NCBI RefSeq assembly: GCF_001955655.1
Contig: NZ_MSPW01000004.1
Span: 362,476 to 426,475, forward strand
Length of the DNA: 64,000 nucleotides
DNA from: Viridibacillus arenosi
GTDB taxonomy: Bacteria; Bacillota; Bacilli; Bacillales_A; Planococcaceae
Reading direction: 5' to 3'
The position numbers and the translations under genes were made by a program. This document shows, piece by piece, positions 43,165-52,358 of this stretch. Within the stretch, counting starts at the first letter, position 1; every line of letters begins with the position of its first letter. The notes under the pieces are model-generated. The model worked only from the letters and a program-made list of their open reading frames with translations, had not been told where the DNA came from and searched no databases.

Positions 43165-43420
43165 TCCATATCGCTATTGGAAGACCGCACCAATAGGCAC
43201 ATAATTTCCTTTAAAGAATTACCAAATAATCTACCACTTTACATGGAGAATGTTTCATAGATTATGGTATTAACATCGGACCAAGCAATTAGACTCAAAC
43301 ATGGATGAAGCAGTAAAAGTAATGATAAATCATTTCTTGAAATTTTGTCTATCTGAGTAGGGGAAGTAAGAAGTAGAAATAACGATTGTATGTGAATAAG
43401 ATCTAACGGGAGAGATCAAA

Positions 43421-43450
43421 AAAATCCGGCTATCATGATAGCCGGATTTT
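43421..43450. terminator. Perfect palindromic bidirectional terminator
   Basis: A 30-base perfect palindrome: AAAATCCGGCTATCA (43421-43435) and its complement (43436-43450), serving ssbB and the convergent SNF2 gene. Confidence 0.85.
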
Positions 43451-43462
43451 ATCGATAATCAT

Positions 43463-46240
43463 TTAGTTAAAATTGAAAGATAATAGATCAAGGATTTCTT
43501 CGTCTTTTAGTTCAGTAATCCACTGACTTGATTGGATGAGATCCTCTGATAATGCTTGTTTTTCAGTTAATAGTGTATCGATTTTCTCTTCAATAGTTCC
43601 TGTCGTGATGAACTTATGAACATGTACAAATTGAGTTTGACCAATACGGTATGCACGGTCTGTCGCTTGGTTTTCCACCGCAGGATTCCACCAGCGGTCA
43701 GCATGTAGAACGTGATTGGCTGCTGTTAAGTTTAGTCCGGTTCCACCTGCTTTTAAAGACAAGATGAAAATAGGGAAATCACCTTTTTGGAAAGATTCAA
43801 CGAAATGATCACGTTGTTGCTTAGGCATACTACCTGTTAAAAACGGCACATCGATATCATAAAGTTCGGAGAAACAATGTTGTAGTAAGTGGCCCATACC
43901 AATATACTGAGTGAAAATTAAGCATTGTTCATTATTACTGGCAATTTCAGATCCAAGTGTTACAAGGCGATCTAACTTTTCTGAACGCGGTAGCATATCG
44001 GCTGCATTATCAAAGGGTTCTTTTAAATACAGAGCGGGGTGATTACATAGTTGCTTTAACTTACTAAGCATTTTCAAAATCAAACCTTTACGTTCAAAGC
44101 CAGTTAATGTTTCGAGCTTATGCATAGTTTCTTGGATAAAGCTCTCGTAAAGTACAGCTTGTTCTTGTGTTAATGGACAGTATTCAAGCTGTTCAAGTTT
44201 ATCAGGTAAGTTCAGCATAAGTGCAGGATCCTGCTTCGTTCTACGTAATAGGAATGGTTGAATTTTTTTTCGTAATTTTTGCTTATGAGCTTCAGAATCA
44301 TCACGCTCAATCGGAGCGATATAATCTTCTTGGAAGCGACGAATGCTTCCTAAGTAACCTTTGTATATAAAGTCGAAAATAGCCCATAGTTCGGACAAGC
44401 GGTTTTCAACAGGTGTCCCTGTTAATGCAATATGATGCTCGCCATGCAACTTACGAATCGCTCTAGATTGCTTTGTTTGCATATTTTTTATATTTTGAGC
44501 TTCATCAAGCGCAATACAAGCCCAATTTAACTTTTCAAGGCTATCTGCATCTTGTGTAACAGTTCCGTACGTTGTCAACACAACTTGAGGGGATTGCTCT
44601 TTTAAGTAACTAACTAAAGATTCTTCTTTCAAACGACCTGCGCCATAATGTAAGTAAACCTCTAAAGAAGGGGCAAATCGTTCAAGTTCTTTTTGCCAGT
44701 TGCCTAAAACAGAAGTTGGGCAAATAATTAGAGTCGGTGGCTTTTCTTCTTCATAGACATGACATAAATAAGAGATAAGCTGAACTGTTTTGCCAAGTCC
44801 CATATCATCAGCCAAACAAGCTCCAAACTGCTGGTCACGCATGAATGTCAGCCATTCATAACCTTCCTGCTGATAAGGACGTAAAGAAGCCTGTAGCTTG
44901 TCTGATACAGGTACAGATGGCAAACCTTTTTTATCTTGTAGCTTTTTCACATAGTCCTTCAATGACTTCTGAATTTCAAATTGGAAGAATGGATCATCCG
45001 CAGAATCATCCTCATCCTCTTCCACTGGTACAACAAGTTCTTCAGGCAACTCCTGGAATAGCAGATCACGAACGGTCCAATTTTCATTTTCGGCTTTATC
45101 CATTAGTTTACGGATCTCTTGCATCCAAGCCGCATCCACCCGTACCCATTCTGTACCAGCACGTATAAATTCACGATTATCATTGACCATTTGTTGAAAT
45201 TGCTCCATGGTTAGTTCTTGACCGTTTAAGGATAATTTCCAATTAAACGTTAGAATCTCTTGTAAACCAGCAGCTGATTTATAATTTGAAGCAGTGCTAG
45301 CACTAGCTCGTACTTTCACACGAGAATCTTTTATGTCTTTTAACCAAGCTGGTAAAATAATTTCAAATCCTAGTGCTTGTAGACGGATAAAATCTGCACG
45401 TAAAAACTGTCTAACATCTGCATCCGATAAAGTTAATGACAAGAATAAACTGGTATCAGCATTATCCATGTAATCATGCATATGCAATAAATTAGACATT
45501 TGACCTTGTAGCTTTTCTATTCCGTCAGCATGTTGCTTCCACTTATCAGGCAGCGCGTTTTCGATTTTCAAAGCGCGCTTGCGCATAGGTGGAGCCCAAT
45601 AAGTCGCACTTTTTTTCCCACGAATAACGGTCTCTAATAACCAATCCTCAGACAATTCCTCTGGTTCACGCAACCTCAATGCAACGAAAATTTCATCATG
45701 AACATTTTTGGTTGTAATTGGCCATCCACCATTTCGGAAGAAAGGTAATAATGGCGGTAAATCTGAAAAAAGCAAACCAGCCTCCACCATTTTTTGCATT
45801 AATGCATTTTCTAGTAAATTTGCAGCTGTTTCATCTAATGGAACCTTTAGATCCAACTTTTGTTGTTCTTCGTCAAGTGAAATAGAATCCCATAGACGAG
45901 GAGAATACCAGAAGCTAGAGGCTTCATTTGCCGCAGTCAGCCACTTGGCTGATGCCATGTCGATACCTTCGTATTGAACAAAAGGATGTTGCTCTTTTTG
46001 AGAAAATAATTCAACCATTTCAAGGGGAGTTAACGTAACAAATTCCTCCGAATGATTAGCCGTTAAACCATAAAAAGTAGCCTCGTAGTGGAAGAAGAGA
46101 AAAGGAAGCCATTCATGTGTATACATTGGTTGTCCATCGGATTTAAAAGCTTGCAACGTGAACGATTGATTGGACTCGGTTTGAATGCCAAGCGTGATGG
46201 ATTTCATGAAAGTAGATGGCACGTTTGAAATAGTTGTCAT
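43463..46240 (-). CDS. ywqA: SNF2-family DEAD/H helicase, YwqA-like
   Basis: 925-aa SWI2/SNF2 ATPase. The N-terminal ~440 residues are a poorly conserved SNF2-associated region. The first RecA lobe has DDMGLGKTVQLISYL (about residue 477), LIICPTSVLGNWQKEL and DEAQNIKN; the second has LIFTQYIGMGHLLQ, SLKAGGTGLNLTAANHV and ATDRAYRIGQ. Its start overlaps the stop of the SWIM-domain gene by four bases, so they are coupled. The pair probably acts on DNA-protein complexes; the actual substrate is unknown. Confidence 0.92.
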   Translation of the reverse strand: MTTISNVPSTFMKSITLGIQTESNQSFTLQAFKSDGQPMYTHEWLPFLFFHYEATFYGLTANHSEEFVTLTPLEMVELFSQKEQHPFVQYEGIDMASAKWLTAANEASSFWYSPRLWDSISLDEEQQKLDLKVPLDETAANLLENALMQKMVEAGLLFSDLPPLLPFFRNGGWPITTKNVHDEIFVALRLREPEELSEDWLLETVIRGKKSATYWAPPMRKRALKIENALPDKWKQHADGIEKLQGQMSNLLHMHDYMDNADTSLFLSLTLSDADVRQFLRADFIRLQALGFEIILPAWLKDIKDSRVKVRASASTASNYKSAAGLQEILTFNWKLSLNGQELTMEQFQQMVNDNREFIRAGTEWVRVDAAWMQEIRKLMDKAENENWTVRDLLFQELPEELVVPVEEDEDDSADDPFFQFEIQKSLKDYVKKLQDKKGLPSVPVSDKLQASLRPYQQEGYEWLTFMRDQQFGACLADDMGLGKTVQLISYLCHVYEEEKPPTLIICPTSVLGNWQKELERFAPSLEVYLHYGAGRLKEESLVSYLKEQSPQVVLTTYGTVTQDADSLEKLNWACIALDEAQNIKNMQTKQSRAIRKLHGEHHIALTGTPVENRLSELWAIFDFIYKGYLGSIRRFQEDYIAPIERDDSEAHKQKLRKKIQPFLLRRTKQDPALMLNLPDKLEQLEYCPLTQEQAVLYESFIQETMHKLETLTGFERKGLILKMLSKLKQLCNHPALYLKEPFDNAADMLPRSEKLDRLVTLGSEIASNNEQCLIFTQYIGMGHLLQHCFSELYDIDVPFLTGSMPKQQRDHFVESFQKGDFPIFILSLKAGGTGLNLTAANHVLHADRWWNPAVENQATDRAYRIGQTQFVHVHKFITTGTIEEKIDTLLTEKQALSEDLIQSSQWITELKDEEILDLLSFNFN

Positions 46241-47808
46241 AGCTTCAGGTTTCCTTTCTCGATTTCTTCTTGTAAAGCTCGTAATCGTTTATATTGTTGG
46301 CGAAGTGTTTCGACATATTGATTCCAATATTCGTTTTTTGCACTTTTCTTCGCTGCAGCTTTCATTTTTTTCCAAACTCGGACTGCTTGTTTATAATGCT
46401 GTCTCGATTTTTGAGACACTTCTTCTAATGCAAGTGCATGATACAGAGGAAGTAGAACTTCAGGTTTATACTCCAACACATCCTTCACACCACATAACTC
46501 CAAATAAGCTAGTGAAGAAGGGAAGCGATGATGCAGAGCAGCCCATTCCAAATAACGTTCCTTTTCAATTAAATAATGTGAAAAAGGTTGCATGCCATAC
46601 ATACCGGAAGCTGTAAAGAGTAACTCTGCCTCTTCATCAGTTAAATCTATTTTTGAACAAAGACGATTGAAAGTATTGACGAAATTTGAACGATACCTCG
46701 TTGCTAACCAACTATTGATGAATTCATCTAACAGTGGAAGCATAGAACGCAAAATCATTTGTAGCGCTTCTGAATCTTCGTTACGGTCCGCAAAATGAGC
46801 TAGGTCGAGCCATACTAATAACTCATCGACTTTAATCTGTGTCAATGATTGTTGTAAATCATCATACTTTTTAAGCATAAGGAAGAACATAGCTCGGATG
46901 CTTTCTATATTTACATCACTCGAAAAGTCTTTTTCTGCACGAAGCATATCAAGTTCAAGCTCACGTCGTTTTTTCTCATTAAACATAGACTCCCAAAACA
47001 ATGTATAAATGTACAATCGCTCTTCAAAATAACCTTCCTGTTTTACAAGGAAATAATGCGTCATTTGTTGCAATGTATCATAAAACGGATCCGTCGCAAA
47101 AAGACGAGATTTACTAGCTGTTAAGCGAATATAATCTTTTAATGCCTGGCTCTCTTGCTCGATAAAATTGATCATATAGGAGCGCGCCGACTCATTAGCT
47201 GGATGGAGGTGCTTCCAAGTATGAGATAGAAGTGCCATATGCGTAAATAATTGATATAAACTGCGCCATTCACGTTCTAAAGGCGTATGTTTTGCAATCT
47301 GAGACTGCATATCAGCGAAAATGCTCTCTATTAAATAAGGGTTTAATGATTGTTGATTATATAAATTTACTTTATAAATATTCTCCACAAGCTTTAGCCA
47401 ACTTTCAGGCGTACGCTCATCTTTAAATAAAGAAAGCTGATTTAACTTCTGAGAACGGAAATTCTCGAGCCAACCAGACAGTGAATCAACATATTGATAT
47501 AACACGAACATCGCCGCTAATTTATGGCGGCACCATTTTTTATTACGACAATCACATGTAAATAAATCATCGTTTATATATAACGTTGCCGTAGCAGGAG
47601 TAGCATCCTGCACAACAAAATGAAGTATATTAAGTACTTCACTATATGAAGAAATTTTCACATAGTTATGGCGTGCTAAAAAAGCTGCTCTTCTGACAAG
47701 CTCTTCATCCTCGGGAACTGATGAATTCAGCTCTAATTCAATTGCAGCCATATTATTGCGAATAGCATCTTCATACTTTTTGGCAATTTCTGAAATATTT
47801 GTATTCAT
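46237..47808 (-). CDS. ywqB: SWIM zinc-finger protein, YwqB-like
   Basis: 523 aa. A SWIM finger near the N-terminus has Cys85, Cys87, Cys93 and His95 (LFTCDCRNKKWCRHKLA). The remainder is helical and rich in aromatic and charged residues, ending in a basic coiled segment (RQQYKRLRALQEEIEKG). SWIM proteins accompany SNF2 ATPases in bacteria; here the two genes overlap by four bases. AGGAGCGGA-like RBS on the minus strand precedes ATG 47808. Confidence 0.88.
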   Translation of the reverse strand: MNTNISEIAKKYEDAIRNNMAAIELELNSSVPEDEELVRRAAFLARHNYVKISSYSEVLNILHFVVQDATPATATLYINDDLFTCDCRNKKWCRHKLAAMFVLYQYVDSLSGWLENFRSQKLNQLSLFKDERTPESWLKLVENIYKVNLYNQQSLNPYLIESIFADMQSQIAKHTPLEREWRSLYQLFTHMALLSHTWKHLHPANESARSYMINFIEQESQALKDYIRLTASKSRLFATDPFYDTLQQMTHYFLVKQEGYFEERLYIYTLFWESMFNEKKRRELELDMLRAEKDFSSDVNIESIRAMFFLMLKKYDDLQQSLTQIKVDELLVWLDLAHFADRNEDSEALQMILRSMLPLLDEFINSWLATRYRSNFVNTFNRLCSKIDLTDEEAELLFTASGMYGMQPFSHYLIEKERYLEWAALHHRFPSSLAYLELCGVKDVLEYKPEVLLPLYHALALEEVSQKSRQHYKQAVRVWKKMKAAAKKSAKNEYWNQYVETLRQQYKRLRALQEEIEKGNLKL

Positions 47809-48136
47809 ACATTCCGCTCCTGAAAAAAGTCGTTCCTTTCATTATACGGCTATTTCAGGTCATCCGTAAATGCATAAGGACAGTCTTTATTTTATTATAT
47901 TTGCAATCAAACAAGAATAATATTATTTTTACTGAAAATAAGCGGCTATAAGCATACAGTATGAATTGATAAATAGTGAAGAAAGTCTGATTTTATTACA
48001 AAAGCACATCTAAAACATGAAGAAAATCAATAAAACAGGGTACTTTTTCATTATGTTATTGAATTCTTAAGAGAATAATGTGAGAATGTATATAACTAAA
48101 TATTGGAATAAATAATAATATTAGGGTGGTGATTGA
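47809..48136. other. AT-rich divergent intergenic region
   Basis: 328 bases between ywqB (minus) and the small gene at 48137 (plus). It must hold two divergent promoters; I see no convincing -35/-10 pair, repeats or RNA structure beyond short AT-rich palindromes. Confidence 0.3.
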
Positions 48137-48475
48137 TTGGCACGCTATATGATTCGAATTCCTGATTTTAGATCATCCATACATTCAGTTAAATCCTTTA
48201 AATGGTATTTAGTTTATGCGCCTAAAAACCGTTCCAAAAAGGTCATCATTTCTTCTGAGGGAAGTTATGAAGAACGCCACGACGTTTATATTGATAATCA
48301 CTTTTTCGATACAGTCAGTGTAGACTTAACCCGGAATCATATTTTTTTACATCAACGAAGAATGCCATACGAGCAAAGCGAGGAAAATTTAAAAGCTTTA
48401 TTAACCACTATTTATGTAATCGCTGAGCCGAATACTTTTTATTTTTTTACATATGGAAGGAAGAAAAAGAGATAA
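48137..48475 (+). CDS. Hypothetical protein, 112 aa
   Basis: TTG start 48137 preceded by AGGGTGGTGA. A small, soluble, rather basic protein: MARYMIRIPDFRSS, an aromatic-rich middle (SFKWYLVYAPKNRSKKV), RHDVYIDNHFFDTVSVDLTR, and a KKKR end. No signal peptide, membrane segment or motif that I recognise. It precedes the IDEAL-domain gene in the same orientation but with a 109-base gap and probably separate transcription. Confidence 0.6.
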   Translation: MARYMIRIPDFRSSIHSVKSFKWYLVYAPKNRSKKVIISSEGSYEERHDVYIDNHFFDTVSVDLTRNHIFLHQRRMPYEQSEENLKALLTTIYVIAEPNTFYFFTYGRKKKR

Positions 48476-48584
48476 ATTCTAGAAAGCAAAAGAAATTTGT
48501 TCTTTTGCTTTTTATCTGCACTAAATGAGCATATAATGGTACCATATAAATAATCTGAAAATTCTATAAAAAGGAGTGACTTGC

Positions 48585-49037
48585 ATGTTACATGTACGAA
48601 GAATGGAACCTTTTTATACTAAGAAAGAGGGTAATCGACTAAAGCTAGTATTTGCTTATCAATATTTTTCCATTACAAAAGAAGATGAGCTATATCATTT
48701 TGTCCCAGTAGAGGGCAAGGAAATCATTATCAATCTCAATAATCTACAAATTGAAAACTTATCTGAAGTATTTGTTTTCCAAAAAGGTAGTCGTTTCATA
48801 CGCTTACCGTTGTATCAATTGCTAACTATATCTAACATCCATGATCATCTGCAACTAATTTATGACTCCTTAGAGCTTGGGAAGGAAAAAGGCAAAACAG
48901 TGCAATTCATTAGTACAAACAAGGAAGTAGTAGACCTAATCACTCAACTTGAAAAGAACAACAAACTTCGCCTTATCGATCAAGCACTCGCGGTTCGAGA
49001 TGAGCATCTATTTTTCACACTAACAAACAAACTATAG
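48585..49037 (+). CDS. IDEAL-domain protein
   Basis: 150 aa. The last ~25 residues, LRLIDQALAVRDEHLFFTL, fit the IDEAL domain (LID.AL...DE..F..L), a short helical interaction module of Firmicutes proteins. The rest (EPFYTKKEGNRLKLVFAYQY, FVPVEGKEIIINLNNL) is not recognised. ATG 48585 is chosen: AAAAAGGAG ends 9 bases upstream, while GTG 48576 overlaps the RBS. Role unknown; IDEAL-containing proteins have been tied to competence and protein interactions. Confidence 0.7.
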   Translation: MLHVRRMEPFYTKKEGNRLKLVFAYQYFSITKEDELYHFVPVEGKEIIINLNNLQIENLSEVFVFQKGSRFIRLPLYQLLTISNIHDHLQLIYDSLELGKEKGKTVQFISTNKEVVDLITQLEKNNKLRLIDQALAVRDEHLFFTLTNKL

Positions 49038-49083
49038 CATCGTACTAACGGAGGATTTTCAATTGAATAACCAAACCACATAG

Positions 49084-49121
49084 AAAGCACCTATCATTTA
49101 TAAAACGATAGGTGCTTTTAA
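49084..49121. terminator. Terminator after the IDEAL-domain gene
   Basis: AAAGCACCTATC (49084-49095) / GATAGGTGCTTT (49107-49118), perfect 12 bp followed by TT. It may also serve the convergent small gene. Confidence 0.8.
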
Positions 49122-49128
49122 CATGCCC

Positions 49129-49236
49129 TCAATGTGTTAACACATATACAAAAATAATTAAAAGTGCTATAAAAACTCCAAATGCATTAATTACAAAATC
49201 ATAGAAATCCAATTTTACATTTTTTTTTGATTCCAT
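49129..49236 (-). CDS. Small membrane protein, 35 aa
   Basis: Minus-strand ATG (49234-49236) with AAAGGGGC about 10 bases upstream, and stop TGA at 49129-49131. Product: MESKKNVKLDFYDFVINAF then a hydrophobic run GVFIALLIIFVYVLTH, i.e. a charged N-terminus and one membrane helix. Such single-pass microproteins are common but easily missed. No family recognised; the RBS and the clean hydrophobic segment are the support. Confidence 0.5.
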   Translation of the reverse strand: MESKKNVKLDFYDFVINAFGVFIALLIIFVYVLTH

Positions 49237-49336
49237 TTCAATATAGCCCCTTTCGATGAATACCGAGAATATTTATATAAAGCTTTGACAAATCACTTAA
49301 ACTTTAAACACATGAACTAGAATATGATTTTCCTAA

Positions 49337-49363
49337 TAAAGGAATTAATGTAAAGGCCGATAT
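49337..49363 (+). promoter_or_regulatory. Sigma-D promoter of the flagellin gene
   Basis: TAAA (49337-49340), exactly 15 bases, GCCGATAT (49356-49363): a perfect sigma-D consensus, 29 bases before the ATG. Confidence 0.85.
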
Positions 49364-49391
49364 AAATGAAAAACACAAAAGGACTGAGGGT

Positions 49392-50231
49392 ATGAGGATA
49401 GGAGATTGGTATTCACAAGGACTCTCTATATTAAAAAGTATGAATAACAACTGGAATATGGCGAGTAAAGCACTAGAACGCCTCTCAACGGGCTATCGTA
49501 TTAACCGAGCTGGTGACGATCCTGCAGGGCTAGCCATTTCAGAGAAAATGCGTGCACAAATTCGGGGACTCAATATGGCCAGCAAGAATATTCAAGACGG
49601 TATCGGAATGATCCAAACAGCTGAAGGGGCACTCAATGAAACACATGCCATGCTTCAGCGTATGCGAGAACTCTCGACTCAAGCATCAAATGATACATTA
49701 ACTGACGAAGATCGTCGTCAACTAAACCTAGAATTCCAAGAACTAAAAAAAGAAATTACAAGAACATCAACAGACACCGAATTCAATACAAAAAAACTTC
49801 TCAACGGCAGTGCATCAAAAGATCCTTTGAAAATTCAAGCAGGTGCAAACGCAGGTCAGACGATCGACGTATCCATTAATGATATGAGCGGCGCAAGCCT
49901 CGACATCGACGGACTATCTATTGATACCAGAGAGAATGCCGAATCAGCCCTCTCAAAACTTGACGCAGCTATCAATAAAGTCTCCAGCGAACGCTCGCGC
50001 CTAGGAGCTTACCAAAATCGTCTCGAACATGCCTACAACAACTCAGTCAACATGGCAGAGAACTTAACCGCTGCCGAATCCCGCATCCGTGATACAGACA
50101 TGGCCAAAGAAATGATGAACTTTGTCAAAGCTAACATACTTCAACAAGCAGCCCAATATGCCTTAAGCCTACACAACCAACGAGCCCAATCCATCTTAGA
50201 GCTTCTACGCCCACCAAATCCAAAACGCTAA
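49392..50231 (+). CDS. Atypical flagellin
   Basis: 279-aa filament protein with only the conserved D0/D1 ends and a short middle. Conserved: LERLSTGYRINRAGDDPAGLAISEKMRAQ (in part), GALNETHAMLQRMRELS and, at the C-terminus, AESRIRDTDMAKEMMNFVK. Both extreme ends are unusual: MRIGDWYSQGLSILKSMNN replaces the normal MRINHN-type start, and SLHNQRAQSILELLRPPNPKR adds seven residues after the usual LLR. It stands alone, without csrA, fliW or other flagellar genes. ATG 49392 follows GGACTGAGGG. The perfect sigma-D promoter argues that it is expressed with motility genes. Confidence 0.9.
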   Translation: MRIGDWYSQGLSILKSMNNNWNMASKALERLSTGYRINRAGDDPAGLAISEKMRAQIRGLNMASKNIQDGIGMIQTAEGALNETHAMLQRMRELSTQASNDTLTDEDRRQLNLEFQELKKEITRTSTDTEFNTKKLLNGSASKDPLKIQAGANAGQTIDVSINDMSGASLDIDGLSIDTRENAESALSKLDAAINKVSSERSRLGAYQNRLEHAYNNSVNMAENLTAAESRIRDTDMAKEMMNFVKANILQQAAQYALSLHNQRAQSILELLRPPNPKR

Positions 50232-50260
50232 AGCCCGCCAAAACAGCGGGCTTTTTTATT
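50231..50260 (+). terminator. Terminator after the flagellin gene
   Basis: AAGCCCGC (50231-50238) / GCGGGCTT (50245-50252) followed by a T run; it starts at the stop codon. Confidence 0.85.
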
Positions 50261-50277
50261 TTAGGGAGAATGGCGGT

Positions 50278-50498
50278 GAGTAGTGATAGAGGAGTCTTGA
50301 GTAGCGCAAAAGGAGTCGTGAGTAGAGCCAAAGGGAGTCGAGTAGCGCCAAAGAAAGCCTGAGTAGGGCCAAAAGTGGCTCGAGTAGCGCTAAAGAGAGC
50401 TCGAGTAGTGATAAATGAAGCGTGAGTAGAGCCAAAGGGAGTCGAGTAACGCTAAAGGAAGCCCGAGTAGCGCTAAAACACCTCCAGCAGCGTCAAAG
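50278..50498 (+). repeat. GC-rich 20-21 bp repeat array 1 (about 11 units)
   Basis: Degenerate tandem units starting GAGTAGNGCYAAA with a variable 7-8 base remainder, all in the same orientation, unit length 20-21. It begins 18 bases after the flagellin terminator. The most diverged of the three arrays. No spacer sequences, so not CRISPR. Confidence 0.8.
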
Positions 50499-50554
50499 TT
50501 ATCACAATCCCCAGTAATTATTGTATAAATTAATATACATACACTTTGCATAAA

Positions 50555-50653
50555 AATGAATAAAAACACGAAAAACCTATTAATATATGTATAAAATCTC
50601 TGAAAAACTTATAATATATTAATTTTTATGTAGACATATGAATAAAAATAAAC
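50555..50653. promoter_or_regulatory. ArgR-like boxes upstream of the amino-acid ABC operon
   Basis: AATGAATAAAAACACGA (50555-50571) and TATGAATAAAAATAAAC (50637-50653) resemble the Bacillus ARG box (CATGAATAAAAATKCAA). A third, reverse-oriented match with TTTTTAT is at 50617-50633. AT-rich background makes chance matches likely, so this is a hypothesis. Confidence 0.35.
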
Positions 50654-50707
50654 TATACTTCAATTTATCAACTTATTCTAAAAATTAAATGAAGTGAGGT
50701 ATATATT

Positions 50708-51538
50708 ATGAAGAAATGGTTAGCGGCATTATTAATGATTACCATGCTAGTAGTTGCTGGATGCGGCAATGGTGGAGATTCAAATTCATCTGCAGGAAAG
50801 AGCAATAGTAACTCAACTATCCAAAAAGTAATCAAAGCAAAAAAACTAGTAATTGGTACAAACCCTGGTTACTTCCCGTTTGAAATGGTAGATTCAAAAG
50901 GAAAATTCATCGGTTATGATATCGATGTTGCACAAGCAATTGCAGATAACTTAGGTGTTAAATTAGAAGTAAAACAATACGGATTTGACGGACTGGTTCC
51001 GGCTCTACAAACGGGTGAAATCGACATGATCTTCGCAGGTATGTCTATCACAGGTGAACGTGCATTAGCAGTCAGTTTTGCAAATCCTTACTACAAAACA
51101 GGACAAGGTATCATGCTTCAATCAAAAAACAACACTATAAAATCATATGAAGACCTAGATAAAAAAGGCACTAAAATTGCAGCTCAAATTGCAACAACAG
51201 GTTCATTAATTTCAAAAGACATGTTCAAAAATGCAGAAATTAAAGATTATGAAGACTTCCCAGCAGCAGCATTAGCACTACAATCTGGACAAGTTGATGC
51301 AGTAATCTATGACGAACCAGCTATCCAAGTTTACAACCTACAACATGTAGGAAAAGTGAAGAAACTTGAAGGTGTCATCTCTGCAGATAACTTAGGTCTT
51401 GCAGTACAGAAGAATGATTTCGAATCAGTACAATGGTTAAACTCATTTTTACACTCATATATCGATAGCCCGGCTGAATTACAATCACGTGCAAAATGGT
51501 TCGAAAATAGCGATTGGTTAAAAACAGTTAAAGAATAA
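50708..51538 (+). CDS. Amino-acid ABC transporter substrate-binding lipoprotein
   Basis: 276 aa. Lipoprotein signal KKWLAALLMITMLVVAGCGN with lipobox VAGC. Then a family 3 solute-binding domain: VIGTNPGYFPFEMVDSKGKF, GYDIDVAQAIADNLGV, DMIFAGMSITGERA, and DAVIYDEPAI. Arg, Lys, His or Gln are typical ligands; ArgR-like boxes upstream hint at a basic amino acid. First gene of a binding protein-permease-ATPase operon. Confidence 0.9.
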   Translation: MKKWLAALLMITMLVVAGCGNGGDSNSSAGKSNSNSTIQKVIKAKKLVIGTNPGYFPFEMVDSKGKFIGYDIDVAQAIADNLGVKLEVKQYGFDGLVPALQTGEIDMIFAGMSITGERALAVSFANPYYKTGQGIMLQSKNNTIKSYEDLDKKGTKIAAQIATTGSLISKDMFKNAEIKDYEDFPAAALALQSGQVDAVIYDEPAIQVYNLQHVGKVKKLEGVISADNLGLAVQKNDFESVQWLNSFLHSYIDSPAELQSRAKWFENSDWLKTVKE

Positions 51539-51575
51539 TAGAACAAGCTGTACTTTGAAACATTACAAACGGCGT

Positions 51576-51614
51576 AGCTAAACATAAAGGGAGGACTACT
51601 CCACTATGTTTGCT
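51576..51614 (+). other. Stem-loop between binding-protein and permease genes
   Basis: AGC-AAACATA (51576-51586, one bulged T) pairs with TATGTTT-GCT (51605-51614). Such intercistronic hairpins often stabilise the more abundant binding-protein mRNA. No T run. Confidence 0.5.
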
Positions 51615-51678
51615 GACGTCGTTGTAGTCTTTCATCGAATAAAAACCGATCACAGAAATGATCGAGGAGGACATTTAC

Positions 51679-52341
51679 ATGGACATTCAACTAGACTGGA
51701 GCGTCATTCCAAATAATATGGACGTCTTTATCCAAGGCGCCTTACTAACATTAGAAATTTCAGCGATCTCACTATTATTAAGTATTCCATTAGGAGTCAT
51801 TTTCGGAATCGGGCGTATTTCAGGTAACCCTATTATTCGATTTATATCAAGTGCTTACGTAGAAATCATGCGTGGCGTACCATTACTAGTATTGTTAATG
51901 TGGATTTACTTCGGATTAGGTCAATTTTTCTCATTAGGATCTTATTGGGGTTCAATCGTTGGTCTAGCAACATTCTCAGGGGCATTCCTTGCAGAAATTG
52001 TTCGCTCTGGTATCCAAGCTGTTCCTAAAGGTCAAATGGAAGCAGCGCGTTCAGCAGGTATGTCAAATTTCCAAGCAATGCGCTACATCATATTACCTCA
52101 AGCATTCAGAAGAATCTTACCGCCAATGGCATCACAATTTATCATTCTTATCAAAGATTCATCGTTAATTTCGGTTATCGCAGGTGTAGATTTAACGTTA
52201 AAAGCAAAAAATTTAGCAGCAACATCATTCCGTTATATAGAAATTTGGACATTCGTTGCGCTCGTTTATTTCATCATGACATTCAGCTTATCTTTAATCA
52301 TTCGTCAAATCGAAAAACGTATGCTGAAAAATGAACAATAA
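51679..52341 (+). CDS. Amino-acid ABC transporter permease
   Basis: 220-aa membrane subunit of the polar amino-acid family with about five helices. Contains the EAA-type coupling loop: [22 protein letters not shown]. Also [19 protein letters not shown] and [17 protein letters not shown] 51679 is chosen because GAGGAGG (51664-51670) precedes it at 8 bases; an in-frame ATG at 51658 lies upstream of the RBS. The ATPase follows after 17 bases. Confidence 0.93.
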   Translation: MDIQLDWSVIPNNMDVFIQGALLTLEISAISLLLSIPLGVIFGIGRISGNPIIRFISSAYVEIMRGVPLLVLLMWIYFGLGQFFSLGSYWGSIVGLATFSGAFLAEIVRSGIQAVPKGQMEAARSAGMSNFQAMRYIILPQAFRRILPPMASQFIILIKDSSLISVIAGVDLTLKAKNLAATSFRYIEIWTFVALVYFIMTFSLSLIIRQIEKRMLKNEQ

Positions 52342-52358
52342 GAAGGGGAATGCGAATT

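Noticed and set aside
49059..49083. Seven-codon frame with a good RBS (GGAGGATTTTCA) after the IDEAL gene
   Set aside because: Too short to evaluate and ends against the terminator; probably decayed sequence.
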